Both the position numbers and the translations under genes were made by a program. Positions 25,936 to 34,868 of a stretch of 48,912 bases of DNA are shown here, in pieces (within the stretch, counting starts at the first letter, position 1; each line of letters starts with the position of its first letter). This DNA is from Bacteroidia bacterium (GTDB lineage: Bacteria; Bacteroidota; Bacteroidia; Bacteroidales; Azobacteroidaceae), in NCBI GenBank assembly GCA_025996815.1, contig BNTT01000005.1, forward strand, positions 1 through 48,912, written 5' to 3'. Under the pieces are notes generated by a model. It had not been told where the DNA came from. It did not search any database and saw only the letters and a list, made by a program, of their open reading frames with translations.

Positions 25936-27696
25936 ATGGAAACAAAGAACTACAAGCGGCTGCCTTATGGCAATTCGGATTTCAGGAGGATAATCCTTGA
26001 AAACTATGCCTATGTGGATAAAACCATGTACATAGAGATGTTGGAAAAAGAAGCCAACCCCAACCAGTTTTTCATCCGCCCGCGCAAGTTCGGCAAGAGC
26101 TTGTTCTTTATGACGCTGTCGTATTATTACGACCTCAATGAGGCGGAAAATTTCGATAAATTGTTTGGCGACCTTTATATCGGCAAGCATCCTACGCCCG
26201 AAAGAAACACGTATGCCGTACTGAAATTTGATTTTTCAGGATTGGATACTTCGAGCGAACAGGGTTTTATAAAATCCTTCTCAACGAATGTACAGAACAG
26301 GGTTTGTAACTTCTTTAATTTGTATGATTCTATTTTTCCCGATGCGAAAAAATATATCCGGCAGATAGAGGACGAAAGACAGGGTATCTCATCTCTGGAA
26401 AAAGTCTTTGATGCTGCGGAGCAAAGCCGGGTAAAACTCTTTTTCATCATCGACGAGTACGACCATTTTGCCAACGACCTCATTGCCATGGGCAATATGC
26501 AGGGGACGGATATCTATAAATCAATGATTGCCGCCAATGGAATAGTACGCGATTTCTATGAGAAATTGAAAAACGCATCCAAATCGTCAATCGTGAACCG
26601 CACATTTATTACGGGCATCTCGCCGGTGATGCTCGACGACCTCACCAGCGGCTACAACATTGCCATCGTTCTGACAATGGAACCAAAATACAACGAGATG
26701 ATGGGCTTCACGCAGGAAGAGGTGGAGTGGCTGATGCGCGAAACAGGCGTTGACCCCCAATATATTAATGTGGATATGAAAGCCTATTATGACGGCTATC
26801 TGTTTCATAAAGACGGCGCACACAGCGTTTACAATCCTGCCATGGTGCTTTATTTCTTTCAACAGATAATAAGCAGGCAACAACCGCCGGAAAACATTGT
26901 CGATTTGAATATGCAAATTGATTACGGACGGTTGCGGCGGCTGTTTAAAAACGAAAGCAATCGCGAAACGCTGCTCCAAATTATAAAAGAGGGTGGTATT
27001 GTTTCCGAATTATTGGAAAAATTTCCCATTGAAATGCTGGAAGATGATACACAATTTGTTTCCCTGCTTTTCTATATGGGTCTGCTGACTATCAAAGGCT
27101 CCTATCTGAACCAAATACGGTTGGATATACCGAATTTTTCCGTCAAAACGCTATATTGGGACTATATCGTGCGCATGACACGGGAAACTTCGCCCCTGAT
27201 GACCATACAGTCGCAACCGTTGAATGAATCTATCATTGCAGCGGCAATGGAAGGCGACATCACCCGGTTTATCGAATATGTTTCAAAAAATGCGTTCAGT
27301 AAATTTTCCGACCAGGATTTGAAACATTTCGATGAAAAATACATTCAGGCACTGCTGTTGGCATATCTGTTCATGAGCAAGATTTACATTCCGATGAGCG
27401 AATACGAAACCGTTCCGGGCAGAACGGATATTTATTTGCAGCGCGACCCACGGCTGCCCCAAGTGAAATGGGAATGGATACTGGAACTGAAATACTGCAA
27501 AACCACCACTAAGCCCGCCGAAATTGCCAAACTGCAAAAAGAGGGCGAGGAGCAGATAAAACAGTATCTCGGTTCGCATCGTTTGGGCAACCGTCCCGAC
27601 CTGAAAGCCGCCGTCGTCGTATTTATCGGCAAAAACAAATACAGAATATTTATCGTGCCGGATACAACGCCTCCCACCATTCAGGCTGGGCTTTGA
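25936..27696 (+). CDS. AAA-ATPase-like / PD-(D/E)XK nuclease-superfamily protein
   Basis: A 586-residue protein of the PF09820 plus PF08011 architecture, abundant in gut Bacteroidota. It starts with LPYGNSDFRRIILENYAYVDKT, the family opening; an unusual P-loop RPRKFGKSLFFMTL (near residue 55); Walker B LFFIIDEYDHFAND (near 173); and TGISPVMLDDLTSGYNI. The C-terminal nuclease-like core is VPGRTDIYLQRD and WEWILELKYCK, with Asp and the E-x-K pair. The biological role is unknown; the family expands by duplication and may act in defence or mobile-element biology. It overlaps the convergent S9 gene by 47 bp. Confidence 0.88.
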   Translation: METKNYKRLPYGNSDFRRIILENYAYVDKTMYIEMLEKEANPNQFFIRPRKFGKSLFFMTLSYYYDLNEAENFDKLFGDLYIGKHPTPERNTYAVLKFDFSGLDTSSEQGFIKSFSTNVQNRVCNFFNLYDSIFPDAKKYIRQIEDERQGISSLEKVFDAAEQSRVKLFFIIDEYDHFANDLIAMGNMQGTDIYKSMIAANGIVRDFYEKLKNASKSSIVNRTFITGISPVMLDDLTSGYNIAIVLTMEPKYNEMMGFTQEEVEWLMRETGVDPQYINVDMKAYYDGYLFHKDGAHSVYNPAMVLYFFQQIISRQQPPENIVDLNMQIDYGRLRRLFKNESNRETLLQIIKEGGIVSELLEKFPIEMLEDDTQFVSLLFYMGLLTIKGSYLNQIRLDIPNFSVKTLYWDYIVRMTRETSPLMTIQSQPLNESIIAAAMEGDITRFIEYVSKNAFSKFSDQDLKHFDEKYIQALLLAYLFMSKIYIPMSEYETVPGRTDIYLQRDPRLPQVKWEWILELKYCKTTTKPAEIAKLQKEGEEQIKQYLGSHRLGNRPDLKAAVVVFIGKNKYRIFIVPDTTPPTIQAGL

Positions 27697-30178
27697 GCCA
27701 GCGGGCAAACCAGGCGTAGATGGTTTTGTTCCATTCGAGGCGGTGCTCGTGGGCGGCGATGCCGTGGTTTTCGTCTTTCACCGTAACAAATTCTACCTGC
27801 TTGTCGAGCACTTTCAGGGCGTTGTACATCTGGATGCTTTCGCCGATGGGGACGTTGGTATCAACGGTGCCGTGCAGCAAAAGTAGCGGGGTGTTGATTT
27901 TATCTGCCTGAAACAGAGGACTTTGCTTCACATACAGGTCGGGATTGTTCCACGGATAACTGTCGGCACTCGCCACGCCGCTGTAACCCACGCCCCAGTA
28001 GCCCTCACCCCAATAGCTGGAGATGGCACTGATGCCCGCGTGCGACACGGCGGCGGCGAAGAGTGGCGTCTGCGTTTGCAGGTATTGCGTCATAAATCCG
28101 CCGTAAGAGGCACCTATGCAGCCGATTTTGGACGCATCGACGAAGGGGTGTTCGCGGGCGAATTTTTGGGTGCCTTCGATAATTTCGTCCGCCGTGCGCT
28201 TGCCCCACGCATTGACGTGGCGAGCGGCAAATTCCTGTCCATAACCCGTTGTGCCGGAAGGGTTTAGCGTGTAAACCACATAGCCCAGCGCGGCGTAGCA
28301 TTGCAAGGGGTAAGACGATTCAAAGGTGCGTGCCGTGGGCGATGTGCCGCCATAGTAATAGACAATCATCGGGTATTTTTTCGCGGGGTCGAAATTAGGC
28401 GGCAAGAGGAAGCGACCCTCAATCGTGGTGCCGTCCTGCGCCGTGAAATTCCAGCGCGTGGCGGGCACCAGCGTCAATTCGTCTAACTGCTCGGCAAACG
28501 GGTCGTCGAGCAGCACGGACTTTTTGCCGATCAAATCGTAGGAATACAGCCGATAGGCATTCGTCGCCTTTTCGCCTCTAAACAGCGCAACAGGCTGTGT
28601 GTCAGACACTTGGAACGTTGAAATCATATCTTCCGGCAAGTCCAGCAGTGCGAAAGTTTTCGTCTTCGGATTGTATTGATAGATGTGCATACAATCCTTG
28701 TCTTCCGCCTTGAAATAGATTTTATTGTCGAAAGCAGACCACTCCGCGTTCTCAATGGCGGGGTCAAAATTCTTCGTAATCGGCTCAATCTGTTTCGTTT
28801 GCAGGTTATAGATATACGCCTGCGTGTTGTAATCATTGGAGATGGACTCGGATTTCAGATTTTCGCCGAGTTTGTTGAATGCCGCTGCGCCGCCTGTGAG
28901 CAGTATTTCCTTGCGGTCGGGCGAATAGTTGGCGCCGTTCATAAAGGCATCGCGCAGCAGGGTGTCGAGTTGGAGGGTCTTCAAATCAAGTTCGTAGAGC
29001 GTGTGCACGGAGAATGGACGCCGGGTGTAGTCGCGCTCCGAGCGCATCAGCAAGGCTTTTTGGCTGTCGCGACTGATGTCTGCCACATAGATATGGGCGC
29101 GTCCAAACAAAATTTGCCGCATCGTGCGGTCGGCAGGCGAATACACATACAGCGCATTGCGCCCGCGAAACGCCCCGGAGCGGTCGTCGGGCGCCAACAC
29201 GCGCTTCAAATCGCCCTTGTCTTCGGGAATTTCCTCCTTGCGCGAAACAACGATAGCCTGCGCATCGGGCGTTGCCTGATACGAATCAAACGCGAGGTCT
29301 TCCACCCAAACCGTTTCCTTCAAACTTGGAATGTCGAGCAACACCAAGTCGTTGTCTGTCTTGCCTTTACGCGAATAAATCAGCTGATTTTTGCCGTGCA
29401 TCCACCGCAAATTCAGGTCGGCGGGCAGGCGCGTGATGAGTTTGTTGGTCTTCAACTCGCGAATTTCCTGCTTTTGCACCGTTGTTTTGCCGTCCGGATA
29501 AAGTTGGCGCGTATTCACCACAAAATATTGCCCCGTGGGCGACAGCGACACCCCCGTCAGGCGGGTGCCCTCCAAAATATCATTGATAAAAATCCGCCGT
29601 TTGGGGGTGGTGGACACAACAATCTGCGCCAAACTGTCTTTCTTGTCCGGCGTAATCACCGCTTTGAGTTCGGAGGGCGCCTCGGAAGTGGCTAAACGCT
29701 TGATTATGACCTCGTAGCGGCGCGGTTCAAGCATCAGGTCGATGGTCAGTTTCTTCGCCTTGTGCAGGCTGTCTTCGACCGTTTCTTTCGTCTTTTCGCG
29801 GGTGCCATTGACATACACCTCCAGCATATCTGTCGCTGTAACAGCGAGTTCCGCCTTGCAATAGCGGTCGGCATCCACATTAAATGCCAGCAACTGCGCG
29901 GTGTATTTTCCCGCATTTTTCAACGTCAAAACACTGTCAGCCGAAGCCGCCACCACGGTCCCGCTTTTGCGCACCGCATCGCCGTTCACCACCGTCTGAA
30001 GCAAATTTTTGTCCTCAAACGCCTTCTTATTCACATCCACCGAATCCAACAAAACAGGCTTCAACACCGCCACCGCAGGCGAAGCCTTGAATTGCAACAC
30101 GGGGAGAGCCGTCTGAGCGGCTCCGCTCAGGCTCACACACACACATACCAACGATATGAAGAAAATGCTCTTTTTCAT
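27650..30178 (-). CDS. S9-family prolyl oligopeptidase-like serine peptidase
   Basis: An 842-residue exported protein (signal peptide MKKSIFFISLVCVCVSLSGAAQ). The long N-terminal part up to about residue 570 is a WD-like propeller that gates the active site. The C-terminal alpha/beta hydrolase carries the nucleophile GASYGG (Ser691), acid HGTVDTNVP (Asp773) and base ENHGI (His805), in the order and spacing of family S9. It probably removes dipeptides or short peptides in the periplasm, as S9 enzymes of related peptide-fermenting Bacteroidales do. It is divergent from the T9SS endopeptidase, which suggests a shared protein-degrading role. Confidence 0.93.
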   Translation of the reverse strand: MKKSIFFISLVCVCVSLSGAAQTALPVLQFKASPAVAVLKPVLLDSVDVNKKAFEDKNLLQTVVNGDAVRKSGTVVAASADSVLTLKNAGKYTAQLLAFNVDADRYCKAELAVTATDMLEVYVNGTREKTKETVEDSLHKAKKLTIDLMLEPRRYEVIIKRLATSEAPSELKAVITPDKKDSLAQIVVSTTPKRRIFINDILEGTRLTGVSLSPTGQYFVVNTRQLYPDGKTTVQKQEIRELKTNKLITRLPADLNLRWMHGKNQLIYSRKGKTDNDLVLLDIPSLKETVWVEDLAFDSYQATPDAQAIVVSRKEEIPEDKGDLKRVLAPDDRSGAFRGRNALYVYSPADRTMRQILFGRAHIYVADISRDSQKALLMRSERDYTRRPFSVHTLYELDLKTLQLDTLLRDAFMNGANYSPDRKEILLTGGAAAFNKLGENLKSESISNDYNTQAYIYNLQTKQIEPITKNFDPAIENAEWSAFDNKIYFKAEDKDCMHIYQYNPKTKTFALLDLPEDMISTFQVSDTQPVALFRGEKATNAYRLYSYDLIGKKSVLLDDPFAEQLDELTLVPATRWNFTAQDGTTIEGRFLLPPNFDPAKKYPMIVYYYGGTSPTARTFESSYPLQCYAALGYVVYTLNPSGTTGYGQEFAARHVNAWGKRTADEIIEGTQKFAREHPFVDASKIGCIGASYGGFMTQYLQTQTPLFAAAVSHAGISAISSYWGEGYWGVGYSGVASADSYPWNNPDLYVKQSPLFQADKINTPLLLLHGTVDTNVPIGESIQMYNALKVLDKQVEFVTVKDENHGIAAHEHRLEWNKTIYAWFARWLKAQPEWWEALYPAR

Positions 30179-30198
30179 AATTTTGCAAATTTTTTCTG

Positions 30199-30206
30199 CA
30201 AAGATA
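30199..30206 (-). promoter_or_regulatory. -7 promoter box of the S9 peptidase gene
   Basis: TATCTTTG on the minus strand, 21 bp before the ATG at 30178. It is back to back with the promoter of the secreted endopeptidase. Confidence 0.55.
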
Positions 30207-30236
30207 CGAACTTATTTTTGATTGGCAAAAAAATTG

Positions 30237-30244
30237 TACCTTTG
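30237..30244 (+). promoter_or_regulatory. -7 promoter box giving a probably leaderless mRNA
   Basis: TACCTTTG ends 4 bases before the ATG at 30249. With the usual TSS about 5-7 nt after the box, transcription would start at or within a base or two of the A of the start codon. Confidence 0.6.
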
Positions 30245-30248
30245 CACC

Positions 30249-32657
30249 ATGAAAAAGAGCATTTTATTCATATTGTTGGTGTGTTTGTGCGGCGGAAGCG
30301 GTGCGTGGGCGCAAATCAGCCACGGCGGGAGTCCGCGATTTCCTGAGATGCACCAATTGCGAAGTGTGGGGGCTCCAAAGCCTGATTTTATCGCGATGCC
30401 GCGTTTTAACAGCGACTCCGTGTTGCGTGCCAACGAGCAGAGCGAACGGGGCATGCAGCGGGTCTATTCCTTTGCTTATAAGTTTGTTACGCATATTGAG
30501 CGGGGGCGCGACGGCGCGGAGGTCGTGCTGGACGATGGCACGCGCGTTTGGCAGGTGGGGATTGCCTCTGAGGGGGCTTATTCCATCAATGTGCTGTTCA
30601 CGGAGTTTGACATTCCGGAGGGCGCGCAACTTTTTCTGTATAATAAGGAGCATTCGCACGTGATTGGGGCGTTTGATGCGCGCAACAGTTCGCCCGAAAA
30701 AATGCTGCCGGTGCGCCCTGTGTATGGCGATTCGATTTTTGTGGAATATTCGGAGCCTGCCGATGCTGCCTTTCGCGGGCGGCTGGTGGTGGGCGAGGTC
30801 AACCACGACTACCGCGGCGTGCTGCGTATGGAGCCTCAACCGGATGCTGCATCATGGGCTAATCCCAGTGGCGGGGCTTATTTGTGTATGCCGGATGCCC
30901 GGTGCACAGATGATGCCGATGCCCAATTGGTGCGCTCGTCCCTTTTGTTGATGGTCGATGGAACGCTGATAAGTTCCGGCAATTTGATAAACAATACCAA
31001 CAACGACGGCAGAACCTACGTTTATACCAGCGCACACTGCCTGAATGATGGCAGGTTGGGAGCACTTGACGAGTTTTATCAAGAAAAAGCCCAGACAGCC
31101 ATTGTTTTTTTCAATTACAATCGTCCCGTGTGCGGCACGGCGATGAAGGGTATGGAAGAAATGTCGCTGGCAGGGGCGCGTGCAGCCGCTATTTCAGGGA
31201 AGAAAGACATCGCCCTGCTGGAATTTTACAGCAGACCTCCGGAAGAGTATAATGCCTATTATGCGGGTTGGAATGCGAATGCCGACCCACCGCCGCCGTT
31301 CACTAATCTGCATCACCCGGGGGGTGCGGTCACCAAATACGGCAAAACAAATCGCATAGAAGCCACCTCGTGGAATAGTAACGCACCGAATTTTGATAGA
31401 GATTCGCATTGGAAAGTGCCATCATGGACTGTTGGCTCCACGCACGGCGGCTCGTCTGGCTCGTCTATCTATGACGGCAACGGCTTGATTATCGGCGGAT
31501 TAACCGGCGGAACATCCACCTGCTCGGGCACCGCGCCCACCGGACAGTCCGATTATTTCACCTCCCTCCATGTCGGGTGGACAACCCTCGGATGGACAGA
31601 CAGCATCAACACCCCCAACAGCAGCGACAGAATCAACCCGTTAGTAGCCGCCTTAGCCAATAATTCGTCCGCCACGCGGTGTGCAGGATACGACCCGCAC
31701 GCCGACAATCCATTCAAGCGCATCAGGGAAGTAAATTCCACTTTGGACGGCAGAAGTCCGAGCAAAAGCAGCAAGGTTACCAAATCCTACACCGCGGATG
31801 AAAATTGCCAACTGTGGGGGCTGTTCATTCAGATGCCGATTATGCAGGAGAAAGTCTCCGCGACCGTTCATCTTGTTGTGGATGGCGACACAGTTGCCAG
31901 TCAGCCGTTTGAGCCTACTTTTGCGGAGTATGGCAGCGGCAGCCTCGAAAAACTGCCGAAGACGATGACCGTGCCAACGGAGTCGTACCTCGCATTCGAT
32001 GCGCCGAAATTCGCTATGCCGGTGGACGTGGGCACGCAATTTGAGGTGGTTTATCAAATTACGGAGGGCACTTCGCAGAAATTTCCGGACGCGATTTATC
32101 CCTGGCTACGCGGCGGCGGCAACAGCGGCGGCAACGGACGCGATTTTACCTGCATATCCAACCTCATCGTGCAAATTTGGGACAACGTGCTGTCGGTGCG
32201 CAGCAACCCTGACCTGTATGACTATGAATTTGTGGCATACCAATGGCAGCAAAATGGTGTCGATATGGCGGGCGAAACAGCGGGCAATCTGCATTTCAGC
32301 GACTTGACACTGCCTGACATCTACACGACTGAATACTCTGTGCGCCTGACCACCACCGCCGGACAAACGCTGCAATCCTGCCCCATAAAACTCCAACAGA
32401 TGATGGATGCCACCTCGCTCCAACGGGTGGAGGTGGATGCCCCCTCAAGCCATCCCAACCCCACATCGGGGACTGTTGTGATTAAAGACACCGCCATTAA
32501 AACCGGCGACAGAATCGAAATCTACAACCTCAACGGACAACTGATGCGGCATTTTTCAGCCCAAAGCGAGCAAACAACCATTGATATATCTTCCTTTCCG
32601 ACAGGCATTTATATCCTGAAAGTAAACAACAAACAAATCAAAGTAATAAAAAGATGA
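30249..32657 (+). CDS. T9SS-secreted trypsin-like (lysyl-endopeptidase-like) serine protease
   Basis: An 802-residue secreted protein from MKKSILFILLVCLCGGSGAWAQ (a longer frame would begin upstream of the promoter). After a propeptide-like section (residues about 25-215) comes an S1-type protease with His263 in YTSAHCLND, Asp320 in KKDIALLEF and Ser403 in THGGSSGSSIYD, an arrangement like lysyl endopeptidases. The C-terminal 75 residues (SHPNPTSGTVVIKD, IEIYNLNGQLMRHF, IDISSFPTGIYILKVNNK) form a type A T9SS sorting domain, so it crosses the outer membrane by the type IX system. The next gene overlaps by 4 bp. Confidence 0.92.
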   Translation: MKKSILFILLVCLCGGSGAWAQISHGGSPRFPEMHQLRSVGAPKPDFIAMPRFNSDSVLRANEQSERGMQRVYSFAYKFVTHIERGRDGAEVVLDDGTRVWQVGIASEGAYSINVLFTEFDIPEGAQLFLYNKEHSHVIGAFDARNSSPEKMLPVRPVYGDSIFVEYSEPADAAFRGRLVVGEVNHDYRGVLRMEPQPDAASWANPSGGAYLCMPDARCTDDADAQLVRSSLLLMVDGTLISSGNLINNTNNDGRTYVYTSAHCLNDGRLGALDEFYQEKAQTAIVFFNYNRPVCGTAMKGMEEMSLAGARAAAISGKKDIALLEFYSRPPEEYNAYYAGWNANADPPPPFTNLHHPGGAVTKYGKTNRIEATSWNSNAPNFDRDSHWKVPSWTVGSTHGGSSGSSIYDGNGLIIGGLTGGTSTCSGTAPTGQSDYFTSLHVGWTTLGWTDSINTPNSSDRINPLVAALANNSSATRCAGYDPHADNPFKRIREVNSTLDGRSPSKSSKVTKSYTADENCQLWGLFIQMPIMQEKVSATVHLVVDGDTVASQPFEPTFAEYGSGSLEKLPKTMTVPTESYLAFDAPKFAMPVDVGTQFEVVYQITEGTSQKFPDAIYPWLRGGGNSGGNGRDFTCISNLIVQIWDNVLSVRSNPDLYDYEFVAYQWQQNGVDMAGETAGNLHFSDLTLPDIYTTEYSVRLTTTAGQTLQSCPIKLQQMMDATSLQRVEVDAPSSHPNPTSGTVVIKDTAIKTGDRIEIYNLNGQLMRHFSAQSEQTTIDISSFPTGIYILKVNNKQIKVIKR

Positions 32658-33376
32658 AACAGGCAATCATAGCAATCGGTTTATTACTTTGCGCAGGCGG
32701 CTTAAACGCACAAACGCAGCCCGACAACGAGTGGAGCATCTACTTGGGTGTTGGCAGCAAAACGCACAATTTCGCTACCAGAGGCGTGCGTGCCGCCATC
32801 GGCGGCAAACGGGGCATTGATTATACCCGCTTTTTTTTGCCTTATTTTGGTATGTCCACCGGCGTGGGGCTGGCTCTGTCCGACTATGCAATCATGCCCA
32901 AGGGGTTTGTGACCCAGTCGCGAATAATTGACACGCCCCCCGGCTTGGAGGATTATTTCCACCTGCGCACCCGCTACGACGACATTAAGGAAACCGCTTT
33001 TTTGACAATTCCCCTGATGCTGCGGTTTCAAATTCCCATAAACGCGCATTTTTTCTACTTTGCCGTTGGCGGCGAATATGGCATCCCCGTGACGGCTACG
33101 GGCATCCGCACCGACTATGGCTATTCGGATGATACCGGGCAAAAATACGAAAATATGCCTGAGCGCGGTTTCACGACCCTGCCGGACAGATATTCTATCC
33201 CAATCGGCGATTTAGACCGGAAAGACATCGTTTCGGTGGCGGCAGAAATAGGCGGCAAATGGCATCTTTTACAACGCGCAGCCCTCTACACCGGCGTGTA
33301 TCTGACTATGGATGCACACGCTCCGACTTCCGGCATGGACGTTGGCTTCAAGGTTGGTTTTGCTTTCGGACATTAG
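32654..33376 (+). CDS. Outer-membrane beta-barrel protein
   Basis: A 240-residue exported protein (signal peptide MKQAIIAIGLLLCAGGLNAQ) with alternating amphipathic strands such as WSIYLGVGSKTHNF, FFYFAVGGEYGIPV and VGFKVGFAFGH, ending in the barrel-like G-F-A-F-G-H. It resembles the small PorT/OmpW-like barrels of Bacteroidota, but no specific family is certain. It is translationally coupled (ATGA) to the secreted endopeptidase and may assist or anchor it. It ends convergently with the MFS gene, overlapping by 29 bp. Confidence 0.78.
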   Translation: MKQAIIAIGLLLCAGGLNAQTQPDNEWSIYLGVGSKTHNFATRGVRAAIGGKRGIDYTRFFLPYFGMSTGVGLALSDYAIMPKGFVTQSRIIDTPPGLEDYFHLRTRYDDIKETAFLTIPLMLRFQIPINAHFFYFAVGGEYGIPVTATGIRTDYGYSDDTGQKYENMPERGFTTLPDRYSIPIGDLDRKDIVSVAAEIGGKWHLLQRAALYTGVYLTMDAHAPTSGMDVGFKVGFAFGH

Positions 33377-34571
33377 GCAAAAAAGCGGTGAGCAAGCCGA
33401 TGAGCGGCAAGAATGAGCAGATGAAATAGACGTGCTCGATGCTCGTGCTGTCCGCCAATTTTCCCAAAAACGCCGAGCCGATTCCGGCAACGCCAAAGGC
33501 GAAGCCGAAGAAAAAACCCGCTATTAGTCCCACTCTGCCCGGCATCAGTTCCTGCGCATACACCAGGATGGCGGAAAACGCCGACGAGAGGATGAAGCCG
33601 ATACAGACGCTGAAAACAACCGTCCAGAGGAGGCTGAGGTGCGGCATCGCCAGCGTGAACGGTGCCACGCCAAGGATGGAAATCCATATCACATATTTGC
33701 GCCCGATGCGGTCGCCGATGGGTCCGCCCAAAAAAGTGCCCACAGCCGCTGCAAAGAGGTATAAAAAGAGAAAATACTGCGAATGCTGGATGCTCACGCC
33801 GAATTTATGTATCAGATAAAACGTGTAGTAACTTGTGATGCTGGTGAGGTAGATATATTTGGAAAAAATCAGCACGAGGAGTATCCCGATGGAGAAATAG
33901 ACCTTCTTTGGGGATATATAATCGACCGAGCCGTGCTTCGCTATTTTCGGCTTTTCGGCGGGCGCGAGGCGATACAAATTCGCTCTGTACCAACGACTTA
34001 TGCGCAGCATCAGCAGGATGCACCCCACAGCCAGAAGGGAAAACCATATCAGGTTGGACTGCCCGTAAGGGGCTATCAGCAGGGCGGCTAAGAGCGGACC
34101 GAGCGAACTCCCAAAATTGCCGCCGACCTGAAAAATGGACTGCGCCAAGCCCCGTTTGCCGCCGGAAGCCATGTGTGCCAGACGGGAAGCCTCCGGATGC
34201 AGCACCGACGACCCCAAGCCGGTCAGTGCCACCGAGAATAAGACCATCGGAAAGGTGTGAGCAAACGACAGCATCACCACCCCAATCATCGAAAAAGTCA
34301 TCCCAACGGGCAGCGAATAGGGCAACGGCTTTTTATCCGTGTACCAGCCAATGACGGGCTGAAAAATCGACGAACAGAGTTGAAACACCAGCGTAATCAG
34401 CCCCACCTGCGAGAAATTGAGCGCCAAGCCCTCCTTCAAAAGCGGATACATCGCCGGAATAAGCGATTGCAACGTGTCGTTAGACAAGTGCATAAAAGAA
34501 ACCGCCAGCAGCACCGTCATAGCCGTGTTGTTGAGCGATTGAGTAGAATTTGATGCGTCTTTATTATTCAT
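33348..34571 (-). CDS. MFS transporter, fosmidomycin-resistance (Fsr) type
   Basis: A 407-residue inner-membrane protein with about 12 membrane helices. Typical landmarks are FMHLSNDTLQSLIPAMYPLL, IFQPVIGWYTDKKPLPY (the loop 2-3 MFS motif), GLGSSVLHPEASRLAH with the His-Pro-Glu signature of the Fsr group, QVGGNFGSSLGPLLAALL and GPIGDRIGRKY. It probably exports small drugs or metabolites; the native substrate is unknown. MNNKDASN at 34571 is preferred to a longer frame because a promoter box lies at 34592-34599. Confidence 0.9.
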   Translation of the reverse strand: MNNKDASNSTQSLNNTAMTVLLAVSFMHLSNDTLQSLIPAMYPLLKEGLALNFSQVGLITLVFQLCSSIFQPVIGWYTDKKPLPYSLPVGMTFSMIGVVMLSFAHTFPMVLFSVALTGLGSSVLHPEASRLAHMASGGKRGLAQSIFQVGGNFGSSLGPLLAALLIAPYGQSNLIWFSLLAVGCILLMLRISRWYRANLYRLAPAEKPKIAKHGSVDYISPKKVYFSIGILLVLIFSKYIYLTSITSYYTFYLIHKFGVSIQHSQYFLFLYLFAAAVGTFLGGPIGDRIGRKYVIWISILGVAPFTLAMPHLSLLWTVVFSVCIGFILSSAFSAILVYAQELMPGRVGLIAGFFFGFAFGVAGIGSAFLGKLADSTSIEHVYFICSFLPLIGLLTAFLPNVRKQNQP

Positions 34572-34591
34572 ATTTTTCTGAAATGAGGGCG

Positions 34592-34599
34592 CAAAGGTA
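34592..34599 (-). promoter_or_regulatory. -7 promoter box of the MFS gene
   Basis: TACCTTTG on the minus strand, 21 bp before the ATG at 34571, which supports that start. Confidence 0.6.
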
Positions 34600-34641
34600 C
34601 AATTTTTTTTTGTTTCCGCTTGCAGATTCAAAAAATAGTTG

Positions 34642-34649
34642 TACCTTTG
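34642..34649 (+). promoter_or_regulatory. -7 promoter box of the btuB-btuG operon
   Basis: TACCTTTG immediately ahead of the cobalamin riboswitch; transcription would begin near 34655. Confidence 0.6.
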
Positions 34650-34825
34650 CACCCGCAACGGTTCCTGTTTTTCCGGTTCGGAAAAAGGATTAAAAGGGAA
34701 TCGGGTGAAAATCCCGGACAGTCCCGCTGCTGTAAGTTCTATTGAAGTTTTGTACCATACTCAAGCCACTGTCGAAAGACGGGAAGGCGGTGCAAACAGG
34801 AACGAGTCAGAAGACCTGCCGTGCA
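34650..34825 (+). promoter_or_regulatory. Cobalamin (AdoCbl) riboswitch
   Basis: All core elements are readable: a 10-bp stem GTTCCTGTTT (34661-34670) / AAACAGGAAC (34794-34803); the conserved core AAAAGGGAATC-GGTGAAAATCC at 34692-34713; CAGTCCCGCTGCTGTAAG at 34719-34736; GCCACTG at 34765-34771; and the B12 box, GTCAGAAGACCTGCC, at 34806-34820. The expression platform probably uses the GCCC/GGGC hairpin at 34842-34860, just before the btuB ATG, to hide the ribosome entry site when B12 is bound. Confidence 0.93.
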
Positions 34826-34868
34826 TATCATTCATTTAGCAAGCCCTCGAGGAAGGGGCAAGTAAATT

